A stretch of DNA of 64,000 nucleotides, taken from positions 3,961,215 through 4,025,214 of the forward strand of contig LR026961.1 of NCBI GenBank assembly GCA_900498135.1. Reading direction: 5' to 3'. A program made the position numbers and the translations under genes. This stretch comes from an uncultured Desulfatiglans sp. (GTDB taxonomy: Bacteria > Desulfobacterota > DSM-4660 > Desulfatiglandales > Desulfatiglandaceae). The notes beneath the pieces were generated by a model. It was not told the origin of the DNA and searched no databases. It saw nothing but the letters and a program-made list of their open reading frames with translations. Positions 47,308 to 54,587 of the stretch are shown here, in pieces. The first letter of the stretch is position 1. Each line of letters begins with the position of its first letter.

Positions 47308-47385
47308 GTCCCCATCGTCTAGCCAGGTCCAGGACACCGGCCTTTCACGCCGGCAACACCGGTTCAAATCCGGTTGGGGACGCCA
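47308..47385 (+). tRNA. tRNA-Glu (anticodon UUC)
   Basis: A complete 78-base cloverleaf: acceptor GTCCCCA / TGGGGAC, anticodon stem CCGGC-CTTTCAC-GCCGG, T arm CCGGTTCAAATCCGG, and encoded CCA. It marks the left edge of the A+T-richer island. Confidence 0.97.
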
Positions 47386-47398
47386 TTTTTGTGATCGT

Positions 47399-47447
47399 TA
47401 GGGCAATTGGTATCCGATTAGGAACCAAGTGCCCTATTTTTTTGTTT
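47399..47447 (+). terminator. Terminator after tRNA-Glu
   Basis: TAGGGCAATTGGT pairs with ACCAAGTGCCCTA (one mismatch) and is followed by TTTTTTT. Confidence 0.8.
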
Positions 47448-47619
47448 TTCCTCTCTATTTTCGGTCGTAAGCTTTTTCTCCATCAACCATTTTTCTGACA
47501 TGGTTACCCCTCATACTGAGAAAGAAAATGGTTGCCATTATTCATCCAGATGATATAACATCCGTAATAAACTCCATTGTAAAGAATAGCTATTTGGATA
47601 ACGGAAGGCCCATGCATCG

Positions 47620-47850
47620 ATGAAATTTATTCAGCCGGATTACCCAACACTGGTTAAGGAGGTCCGTCGGCAGCTTTCAATCAGCCAGGAGGACCTGGCC
47701 CGGGAACTGGGTGTCAGCTATGCCACGGTCAATCGTTGGGAAAACGGACAGGCGAAGCCTTCCAAATTGGCCCGGGCGCAGTTGGATGCCTTTTGTGAAC
47801 GAATGCAGACGGCCGGGATGCTGGATCTTGACGAGAACAGCCATGGTTAA
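47620..47850 (+). CDS. XRE-family HTH regulator
   Basis: A 76-residue DNA-binding protein with the helix-turn-helix QEDLARELGVSYATVNRWENG and then QAKPSKLARAQLDAF. Regulators like this usually stand before restriction-modification or helicase genes. A start codon (ATG 47843) overlaps its stop in the ATGGTTAA arrangement, but the gene behind it is cut short. It may control the present island or be a leftover. Confidence 0.85.
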   Translation: MKFIQPDYPTLVKEVRRQLSISQEDLARELGVSYATVNRWENGQAKPSKLARAQLDAFCERMQTAGMLDLDENSHG

Positions 47851-47920
47851 AGAAAAAACCAAATCCAAAACGCAGCAAAGCAATGAGCGCCGGCCCATCC
47901 CTCTGTGTCAATGTGGGTGA
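47843..47920 (+). pseudogene. 5' stub of a lost gene (methylase-like start)
   Basis: The stub starts inside the regulator's end and reads MVKEKTKSKTQQSNERR, then stops after 25 residues. Lys-rich starts of this kind, coupled to an XRE gene, are usual for type I N6-adenine methylases, but too little is left to be sure. Confidence 0.4.
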
Positions 47921-48142
47921 GACACGCCCCCCTTGAAAATTTAGTGTAGGCGGGTAAGGATAATAGCGGAGGATAAAGATATCCCAAATCCCACCAAGAG
48001 AAAGTCTTGAACTCGAGGAACCCGACCGGCCCGGTGGGGGACCATTTAGTTCGGCTGGACTTGATCGATATGGGTACGGAAGAAGGCGGTGCATTCCCGA
48101 TTCACAACCGTATCTACGAAGCCATTAGATCATCCAAATTAT

Positions 48143-48148
48143 TATCTA
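48143..48148. repeat. Target-site duplication, left (TATCTA)
   Basis: Immediately left of the element; the same six bases follow its right end at 48325-48330. Confidence 0.8.
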
Positions 48149-48324
48149 GTCTCCATCCGGAAATGATTTTCCGGTAGAACTCAGTTTCCAATCCGGAAAT
48201 GAGGATTTTTGGCCAATATCAAGGAAATCAAGCGTTTGCGCGGAGGCGACCTGCAGGTCGCCGCACAAGCAAACGTGCAGATTGACGCCGAGATTGGCCA
48301 AAAAGACCATTTCCGGATGGAAAC
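48149..48324 (-). repeat. Palindromic element, copy 6 (full length, 176 bp, inserted into a gene)
   Basis: The ends are GTCTCCATCCGGAAATG and CATTTCCGGATGGAAAC, inverted repeats of each other apart from one base. Inside lie TTTTTGGCCAATATC, the palindrome GGCGACCTGCAGGTCGCC and GATTGGCCAAAAA, so much of the element can fold into one long hairpin. It is reversed relative to most other copies. Flanks TATCTA on both sides prove insertion. Confidence 0.92.
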
Positions 48325-48330
48325 TATCTA
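48325..48330. repeat. Target-site duplication, right (TATCTA)
   Basis: Second copy of the six-base duplication, directly after GGATGGAAAC. Confidence 0.8.
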
Positions 48331-48574
48331 TGATTTGACCGGGAAACGCCCCAATGTTTTTGTGGAAGCGGGCTTCGCTCTCAAACACCATGAAAAGAAG
48401 CGCCTTGTTTTCCTATTCGAACCACCCAACCGGAATGATAAAGTTCCTTTTGATCTACAACATTTAAGTGTGTGCCTAATTCGCAAGCTGTTGAGATTCT
48501 GAAAAAGGTGATAGCCGAGATTGTCGCCATCCTGCGTGACACAGGAGCACCAATTTGATCGAAAGAATTGAGAC

Positions 48575-51250
48575 ATGAGTACTTTAAATTCAATTGAAGA
48601 TGCCCAAAACTTGCCTTCCGGCGCCCGGTTCTACCGCTGCGCACTTCAGGTCAATCCGTTCGAGTATCTTGTGCGGCACAGTAAAATGACAGCATTCAGC
48701 AATGAAGCGGACTACAACACGGCAATGGTAGCAGCATGTAACCACGTTGGAGTTAAGGTGGTTGCCATTACTGATCATCAACGTTGCATTACAGGGCAAT
48801 CACTGACTGAAGCATTAAGGTCCGCTGGCATTATTGTATTTCCGGGAGCAGAGGTGGAAACCAAGGAGGGTGTTCATATGATACTCCTCTTTGAACCTGA
48901 TGCTTTGTGGGACCGGTGCAGCGGTATTTTGGGAGATTGCGGCATTCACGACCAATCTCATCCACCCGCAGCTATCAAGTACGATGTGCATGAACTCCTG
49001 CGAGAATCCGCTAAATGGAAGTGTATTTGCGTTGCCGCGCATGTGGCGAGTGAAAAAGGATTGTTACAAGTACTTGACAATCAGGCACGAATGGCTGCCT
49101 GGAAATCCGAGCATCTGATGGCCTGTTCACTCCCCGGACCGGCTGAAGACGCCCCGCAGAATCTCAAACCTATTCTGCTTAACAAAAACACAGATTATCA
49201 CCGCGAGCGTCCGGTGGCGGTCATCAACGCCCAAGATGTCTCGAGCCCGGAGGATTTGGAAAAGCCGGGCGCTTCCTGTTGGATTAAAATGTCGGACGTC
49301 ACCCTGGAGGGATTGAGACAGGCTTTCCTTGATCCGGTTTCAAGAATACGACTGGCCAGCGATTCAGCGCCGGAAGAGCATACCGAGTTTATCGCCATGA
49401 CCTGGCAGGGTGGCTTTTTAGATGGCGCGGCCATCCACTTGAACGAAAACCTGAATGTACTCATCGGGGGGCGTGGAACCGGTAAATCGACCATTGTCGA
49501 AAGCATCCGGTATGTGCTGGGAATGGAGCCTTTGGGAGAAGAGGCGACTAAATCACACAACGGCATCATTCGCCAGGTGCTTCGAAGCGGCACAAAAATA
49601 TCCATGCTGGTTCGTTCCTATCATCCGGACAAACGCCACTATGTTGTTGAGCGAACCATTCCCAATCCACCGATTGTCAAAGACGAGGCCGGCAAAGTCC
49701 TCAATCTGACACCCGCGGATGTAGTTCCCCAAACGGAAATTTACGGCCAACACGAAATATCGGAACTTACCAAAAGCCGGGACAAACTCACCCGCCTTCT
49801 GGGCCGATTCGTTGAGCGGGACACCGACATTGCCAAACGCAAAAGCAGTGTACGCCGCCAGTTGGAGCGCTCACGCACCCGCTTGCTCGAAACGCAAAAG
49901 GAATTTGCCCAAATTGAGGAGCGCCTTGCAACGCTGCCGGCCCTTGAAGAGACGCTGCGGCGGTTTCAGGACGCCGGACTCGAGGAAAAGCTGAAAGAAC
50001 AAAGCCTTTTGGTGCGTGAAGAAAGGGTACTTAAAACAGCGGAAGAGCGCATTCATCCATTTAGGGAAGTTATGACTGCGCTTGCCCAATCCGTCCCCAT
50101 CGATTGCGCTCTTATTTCTGAAAAAGCCTTGCAAGACCTTCCTGGAAAGGAAATTTTGAGCGAAGCCAACGGTATTCTCAACCAATTGGCCGATGACATG
50201 AGGCAAATCTCAGTTGGAATGAATCGGGCAATTGAAAAAGCGCAAACTGGGTTGGCTGAGATTCGCGAACGATGGGAAAAGCGCAAGGCATCGGTTATGG
50301 AAGGCTATCAGGCCATCTTGCGTGACCTGCAGAAATCCAAAGTCGATGGCGAAGAATTCATCCGCCTGCGGCAACAAATTGAGGAACTGCGACCCCTTAA
50401 GGAAAGGCAAACCCTTTTGAATCGCGACGCCAACGCCCATGAAGCGGAACGGCGCAACCTGCTTTCCGAGTGGGAGGACGTCAAAGCCGAAGAGTTTCGG
50501 AACATCGAACGTGCCGCGAAAAAGGTCAACAGAAAACTTCAAGGACGGGTATTGGTCGATGTGACTGCAGGCGGCAATCGGGAGCCGCTGATTCAGCTTT
50601 TGAGAGATCAGATTGGCGGGCGCCTCTCCGAGGCGATTGAAACATTGACGAGGCGCAAGGATTTCTCACTCCCCGTTTTTGCTTCAGCCTGCAGAGAGGG
50701 CAAAGACGCACTCTCTCAAAAATTCGGCATTCCGCCCAGTCAATCCGAGCGCATCGCCCAGGCCCATCCCGATGTTATTATGCAAATCGAGGAATTGGAA
50801 CTACCGCCGACCACAGCCATCAAACTAAATGTTGCTGCTGACGATCAGCCTCCCACGTGGCAAACGCTTGAGGATCTTTCCACGGGCCAGAAGGCCACTG
50901 CGGTGCTTCTACTTTTGCTGCTGGAGTCCAATGCGCCCTTGGTTGTAGACCAGCCTGAGGATGATCTGGACAACCGTTTCATTTCCGATGGCATCGTACC
51001 TAAAATGCGCGAGGAAAAGCGCCGCAGGCAATTCATTTTTGCCACCCATAACGCCAATATTCCTGTATTGGGGGATGCCGAACTGATTGTTGGATTGACA
51101 GCTTATGGTGAAGCCGGGGAGGGAAAAGCCAAACTCTCCGAAGCGCATATGGGCTCCATTGACACCAGGGCGGTGCGAGAAATGGTCGAAGAGGTCCTTG
51201 AAGGCGGGAGGGACGCTTTTGAAATGCGACGCTTAAAATATGGGTTTTAA
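48575..51250 (+). CDS. TrlF-family PHP/SMC-like ATPase
   Basis: An 891-residue protein: N-terminal PHP-like domain (about 1-260, with VVAITDHQ and FPGAEVETKEGVHMILLF), then an ABC/SMC-type ATPase. The ATPase has Walker A NVLIGGRGTGKSTIVESI near residue 297, long coiled coil (about 420-660), signature LSTGQKATAVLLLLL, Walker B APLVVDQPEDDLDNR and FATHNANIPV. The first PHP metal motif, normally HxH near the N-terminus, reads CALQVNP here, so metal binding may be partial. TrlF-type ATPases occur in defence islands; no activity can be read directly. It is followed 12 bases later by the AlbA-like gene. Confidence 0.82.
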   Translation: MSTLNSIEDAQNLPSGARFYRCALQVNPFEYLVRHSKMTAFSNEADYNTAMVAACNHVGVKVVAITDHQRCITGQSLTEALRSAGIIVFPGAEVETKEGVHMILLFEPDALWDRCSGILGDCGIHDQSHPPAAIKYDVHELLRESAKWKCICVAAHVASEKGLLQVLDNQARMAAWKSEHLMACSLPGPAEDAPQNLKPILLNKNTDYHRERPVAVINAQDVSSPEDLEKPGASCWIKMSDVTLEGLRQAFLDPVSRIRLASDSAPEEHTEFIAMTWQGGFLDGAAIHLNENLNVLIGGRGTGKSTIVESIRYVLGMEPLGEEATKSHNGIIRQVLRSGTKISMLVRSYHPDKRHYVVERTIPNPPIVKDEAGKVLNLTPADVVPQTEIYGQHEISELTKSRDKLTRLLGRFVERDTDIAKRKSSVRRQLERSRTRLLETQKEFAQIEERLATLPALEETLRRFQDAGLEEKLKEQSLLVREERVLKTAEERIHPFREVMTALAQSVPIDCALISEKALQDLPGKEILSEANGILNQLADDMRQISVGMNRAIEKAQTGLAEIRERWEKRKASVMEGYQAILRDLQKSKVDGEEFIRLRQQIEELRPLKERQTLLNRDANAHEAERRNLLSEWEDVKAEEFRNIERAAKKVNRKLQGRVLVDVTAGGNREPLIQLLRDQIGGRLSEAIETLTRRKDFSLPVFASACREGKDALSQKFGIPPSQSERIAQAHPDVIMQIEELELPPTTAIKLNVAADDQPPTWQTLEDLSTGQKATAVLLLLLLESNAPLVVDQPEDDLDNRFISDGIVPKMREEKRRRQFIFATHNANIPVLGDAELIVGLTAYGEAGEGKAKLSEAHMGSIDTRAVREMVEEVLEGGRDAFEMRRLKYGF

Positions 51251-51261
51251 AGGATAATTAG

Positions 51262-52476
51262 ATGACTAAGACAGAACTGTTGGAACTCCTCAAAAATGGC
51301 GAAAGCTCTGGCGTCGAGTTCAAGCGGGATACCATTGACAATCGGGCATTGGCCAAGGAATTGGTCGCATTTGCCAACTTACGGGGTGGCGGGGTGATTC
51401 TGGGCGTTGAGGATGACGGCAGCGTTACAGGAATTACCAGGAATCGTCTGGAAGAGTGGGTGATGACCGCCTGCAGGGATAAGATTCGCCCCGAGTTGAT
51501 TCCCTATTATGAGATCATCCGCGATGTGGAACCCGGAAAGGATGTCGCCATTGTACAAGTTGATCGCGGGTGGGCGGTTCACCATGTCTGGCACAACAAC
51601 CACCGGACCTACTATATTCGTGTAGGGACACTGAGCCGTGAAGCCAGTGCTGAGGAGTTGGCGCGGTTGTTTCAACAGCGCGGCACTTTTCGTTTGGAAG
51701 TGCGCGGTGTGTCCGGATCTTCCGCCAAAGATTTTGACTATCGCCGTTTGCACGACTATTTCCAGCGCATCCGTTCCCAAGATACACCCGAAGCGGATAA
51801 CGTTGATGCATGGCAAAATCTGCTTCTAAATACCGAATTCGTGATTGAAGAAGATGACCGAAAACCAGCTACCGTGGCGGGATTGCTGCTTTTTTGCGCC
51901 AATCCGAATCGCTTCTTACCCCAAGCCGGTATTGATGCGGTTGCCTATCCCGGCAAAGAAAAAGATTATGCTGCCAAGGAACGCCTGTCCATACGGGGAC
52001 CGATGACAGTGCTTATGGGAAAAGACGGGATTGTTGAGAATGGACTCGTCGAACAAGCCGTCGAATTTGTGAAGCGGAACACACAGGTCACCGCTGCGCT
52101 TACAGATGGATCAAGACGTGAGCAAACTTGGACATATCCGGAAGAGGCGGTAAGGGAAACAATCGTCAATGCCCTGGTACATCGCGATTACCTGTTGTCC
52201 GGCATGACGGTGGAATTGTCCATCTACGAAGACCGGTTGGAGGTAATTTCCCCCGGGCGCCTTCCCAATGGCATCACCCCACAGCGGATGGTCACGGGAT
52301 GCCGTTCAGCCCGCAATCAATTGCTCAAGGATGTCATGAGAGACTATGGCTATCTTGAACATATGGGCATGGGCGTGCCCCGAAAAATCGTCAAAGGCAT
52401 GCAGCGACACAATGGCACGACGCCGGATTTGATTGAGGAAGAAGAGATTTTCATTGTAAGGCTCTGGAATCGCTGA
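51262..52476 (+). CDS. AlbA_2/Schlafen-like DNA-binding protein with HATPase domain
   Basis: A 404-residue protein of the COG2865 type. The N-terminal AlbA_2/Schlafen-like domain (about 1-125) has GESSGVEFKRD, VAFANLRGGGVILGVEDDG and RTYYIRVGTLSREASAEEL. The C-terminal GHKL-type ATP-binding domain has YPEEAVRETIVNALVHRDYL (N-box), LEVISPGRLPNGI and GYLEHMGMGVPR. AAAGGATAATT sits before the ATG. Cotranscribed with trlF, so the two likely act together, probably in defence. A regulatory role is the alternative. Confidence 0.82.
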   Translation: MTKTELLELLKNGESSGVEFKRDTIDNRALAKELVAFANLRGGGVILGVEDDGSVTGITRNRLEEWVMTACRDKIRPELIPYYEIIRDVEPGKDVAIVQVDRGWAVHHVWHNNHRTYYIRVGTLSREASAEELARLFQQRGTFRLEVRGVSGSSAKDFDYRRLHDYFQRIRSQDTPEADNVDAWQNLLLNTEFVIEEDDRKPATVAGLLLFCANPNRFLPQAGIDAVAYPGKEKDYAAKERLSIRGPMTVLMGKDGIVENGLVEQAVEFVKRNTQVTAALTDGSRREQTWTYPEEAVRETIVNALVHRDYLLSGMTVELSIYEDRLEVISPGRLPNGITPQRMVTGCRSARNQLLKDVMRDYGYLEHMGMGVPRKIVKGMQRHNGTTPDLIEEEEIFIVRLWNR

Positions 52477-52545
52477 TAGATCTTGTGCGCCAGTGTTTTC
52501 AAGAATTTTTAAGTTCAAAATTTTATCATAAGGCGGCTTTAGCTG

Positions 52546-52568
52546 GTGTCCATCCGGAAATCATTTCC
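52546..52568 (-). repeat. Short end remnant of the palindromic element
   Basis: GTGTCCATCCGGAAATCATTTCC: an element start joined directly to what elsewhere is the opposite end. It is flanked by AGCTG and AGCTC, nearly a duplication. It could be a footprint of excision or a deletion derivative. Confidence 0.5.
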
Positions 52569-52584
52569 AGCTCCACACCAGACA

Positions 52585-52760
52585 GTGTCCATCCGGAAAT
52601 GATTTCGCGGTAGGACTAAGTTTCCAATCCGGAAATGAGGATTTTTGGACAATATCAAGGAAATCAACGGTTTGCGCGGAGGCGACCTGAAGGTCGCTGC
52701 ACAAGCAAACGTGCAGATTGACGCCGAGATGGGCCAAAAAGACCATTTCCGGATGGAAAC
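52585..52760 (-). repeat. Palindromic element, copy 7 (full length, 176 bp)
   Basis: Ends GTGTCCATCCGGAAATG and CATTTCCGGATGGAAAC; same orientation as copy 6, so the pair frames trlF and the AlbA-like gene as direct repeats 4.3 kb apart. Flanks CAGACA and CAGATA agree in five of six bases, as an aged duplication would. Confidence 0.9.
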
Positions 52761-52934
52761 CAGATAAGAATGCCCCCTCTACAGATGATTGTGCCCCTTA
52801 TGAAAAAGGATTGCCAGCCCAGAGGCTTGTCCGTTTCGCATCGACTTCCCCGTTGATAAAAAGGTCTGGACAACTGCTGACAAAGAACGGCTAGCCCATG
52901 TTTCGTCGGCGGGAGGATGATACTCAATGCCCTC

Positions 52935-53786
52935 TCATAGGACCTGTTTCAGGGCGGCGGCTATGTGCGTGATGATATCGAGCACCTGAGTGGCGGGTGT
53001 GGGTTGAGCTAGAGCCCCTGCAACACGATTCATCCTTGCGGCTTTTTGCGACGCTTCCAGCAGGGGCATGCCCGATCCGATCAACGCCGATACAATGCCG
53101 GTCAGTGTGTCGCCCGTGCCGCCGATGGCTTCCAGGGCTTCCTCGCTCGGTTGATCTACGATCGCCCGGATGCCTTGCCGATCGGCCATGTAATCCTTGC
53201 GGCCCTTGACAAGCAGGTTCCGGGCGGCGTTGGCATGTTCGTAGGCCCGGGCGATCATCTCCGGTGCGTCGTCCTCGCGGTGGAGGATGAACCCACGCGT
53301 GTAGAAAGGATGCGGAGCTTCCTCATCGGCGAGAAAGGCCAGTTCTCCGACGTCGGGAGTGAACAGATCGTAGGCCTCCGCCTGTCCGCTCATTTTCGCA
53401 GCGTACATAAATCCGGCGTCAGCGATCAGCACAGGCCGGTTCGACATGTCCTCTATCGCGAAGAGCACCTTGTTGTGCCAATCGGCATCCGGCTGGAGAT
53501 AATGGAAGGTCAGGACATCCCATTCCACTTCACCGATATGCCTCGTCAGGTAATCATACAGGCGGCGGCTCCCCTTGCCGGGTCCGGTGTCTCCCACCAG
53601 GTACGCGAGAGGCAATGGCAGGCCGAGCGCCTTGCAGACCGTAACGGACGCCGCCAGCAGGGCCGGGGTGCCTCGATTCACAGGGAAACGCCGGTCTTCG
53701 ACTTGAAGGAGACCGTCCTGCAGATCCGCCCTTCCGACGACGATCGGGACATCCTCACACGGAACGGTTCCCACAATCGCTAGCAT
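52935..53786 (-). CDS. NAD(P)H-hydrate dehydratase-like / carbohydrate kinase-family protein
   Basis: A 283-residue ribokinase-like protein. The C-terminal block EAIGGTGDTLTGIVSALIGS has the GTGD anion-hole motif of the YjeF C-terminal (NnrD) family; the N-terminal part (MLAIVGTVPCEDVPIVVGRA) is less typical. Its ATG overlaps the end of the DUF3343 gene by 7 bases. In this cluster it may serve Se/S handling rather than nucleotide repair; that is inference from position. Confidence 0.7.
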   Translation of the reverse strand: MLAIVGTVPCEDVPIVVGRADLQDGLLQVEDRRFPVNRGTPALLAASVTVCKALGLPLPLAYLVGDTGPGKGSRRLYDYLTRHIGEVEWDVLTFHYLQPDADWHNKVLFAIEDMSNRPVLIADAGFMYAAKMSGQAEAYDLFTPDVGELAFLADEEAPHPFYTRGFILHREDDAPEMIARAYEHANAARNLLVKGRKDYMADRQGIRAIVDQPSEEALEAIGGTGDTLTGIVSALIGSGMPLLEASQKAARMNRVAGALAQPTPATQVLDIITHIAAALKQVL

Positions 53787-54331
53787 CGCCGCCTCATTTC
53801 TTCGTAAGCCAACTGAAGCGCATAGCCGCAAAGGGTGTGTCCGATCTCCTTGGGGTGAGGCGCTTCCTCCAGGCGCTTGCCGACCATTTCGGCGGCCAGA
53901 TACGGGACGTCGGGGCATCCGCCTCCGGAGATATTGACGATGATCCGCGTCTCCAGATCGATGGTGAGCTTCATATTGGCGGCGCGGACCATCAGGTGGC
54001 GTCCGTAGTCCTTTACATGAAAGAGATCCACCGGCTGGAGCAGCGGACTGTTTACCGGAACCACTTCGATAGGCTCGAGATCCGCTCCCCACAGGGTTTC
54101 ACAGATCTTCATCTCTTCGATCAAGGGGAAGGTGATCACCAGGTCGCAGCCTGTCCGGATCTCGGGAGGCGGCCCCATAACGCGGATATCCCAGCCCTTC
54201 GTCTTCAGAAGCCTTTCGGCACGCAGGACTTCGCTCGTATTCTCGAAAACGAGAATCCCCCGGTCCCACACAGGCGTCTTGCCGCTGGAGGGCGGCGTGG
54301 TTTTGCGTTTGAAAAGGTTGGCAAGTGCCAT
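53780..54331 (-). CDS. DUF3343 (putative Se/S carrier) protein
   Basis: A 183-residue protein. Residues about 24-80 (GILVFENTSEVLRAERLLKT, then DIRVMGPPPEI and GCDLVITFP) are a DUF3343 domain, known from selenium and sulfur trafficking clusters. A C-terminal part of about 100 residues (IVNISGGGCPDVPYLA) is extra. Conserved Cys in RTGCDL and GGGCPD could carry sulfur or selenium. GGAAGGAG precedes the ATG. Located between tusA-like and kinase-like genes. Confidence 0.8.
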   Translation of the reverse strand: MALANLFKRKTTPPSSGKTPVWDRGILVFENTSEVLRAERLLKTKGWDIRVMGPPPEIRTGCDLVITFPLIEEMKICETLWGADLEPIEVVPVNSPLLQPVDLFHVKDYGRHLMVRAANMKLTIDLETRIIVNISGGGCPDVPYLAAEMVGKRLEEAPHPKEIGHTLCGYALQLAYEEMRRRC

Positions 54332-54350
54332 AGGCTCCTTCCGGTTTGCG

Positions 54351-54569
54351 CTATTTTTTCACGATGTGGACGCGGAATCCATCGCCGTCCGGTTGCGTGT
54401 TTTCAACCCTCCAACCCTGACTGGCTGCCGCTCGAGAGACATTTTCCCTCGAAGTCACCGTATCGACCAGGATTTGGATCTCCCCTTCGCCGAGTCTCTT
54501 CATCTCGTCCATCGTCATGAGGACGGGTTGGGGACAAGAAAGACCCCGTGCATCGACTGTCGTTGCCAT
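54351..54569 (-). CDS. TusA/SirA-family sulfur (selenium) carrier
   Basis: A 72-residue protein with the signature DARGLSCPQPVLMTMDEM; the Cys of CPxP accepts persulfide or selenide. The beta-strand IQILVDTVTSRENVSRAA and HIVKK end are typical. I chose ATG 54569 (GGAGG upstream); ATG 54587, directly after the yedE stop, is the alternative and adds six residues. Part of the yedE-tusA-DUF3343-kinase unit. Confidence 0.88.
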   Translation of the reverse strand: MATTVDARGLSCPQPVLMTMDEMKRLGEGEIQILVDTVTSRENVSRAAASQGWRVENTQPDGDGFRVHIVKK

Positions 54570-54587
54570 CTCCTTTGAACCCTCCAT

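Larger units (their letters stand above)
47977..48559 (+). pseudogene. TIR/deoxyribosyltransferase-like effector gene, split by a repeat element
   Basis: Left part (to 48148) reads DHLVRLDLIDMGTEEGGAFP and IHNRIYEAIRSSK. After the inserted element the reading resumes with IYDLTGKRPNVFVEAGFALK and KKRLVFLFEPPNR. Joined, these give one domain of the TIR-like/nucleotide-hydrolase effector type (IYDLTG-RPNVFVEAGFAL is diagnostic). Two further lesions are visible: one base is missing in the A-run before the insertion, and a frame shift near 48465 moves the end into another frame (PNSQAVEILKKVIAEIVAIL). The TGA at 48559 is 15 bases before trlF, so it was probably the first gene of that operon. Confidence 0.75.

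Noticed and set aside
48212-48502. Open frame beginning MANIKEIKRLRGGDLQVAA, repeated at other element copies
   Set aside because: It is open in several copies because they share sequence, not because of coding pressure: the opposite strand is equally open (MVFLANLGVNLHVCLCGD), no ribosome site precedes it, and copies differ by changes that alter residues freely. The extension here only runs into the broken TIR-like gene.
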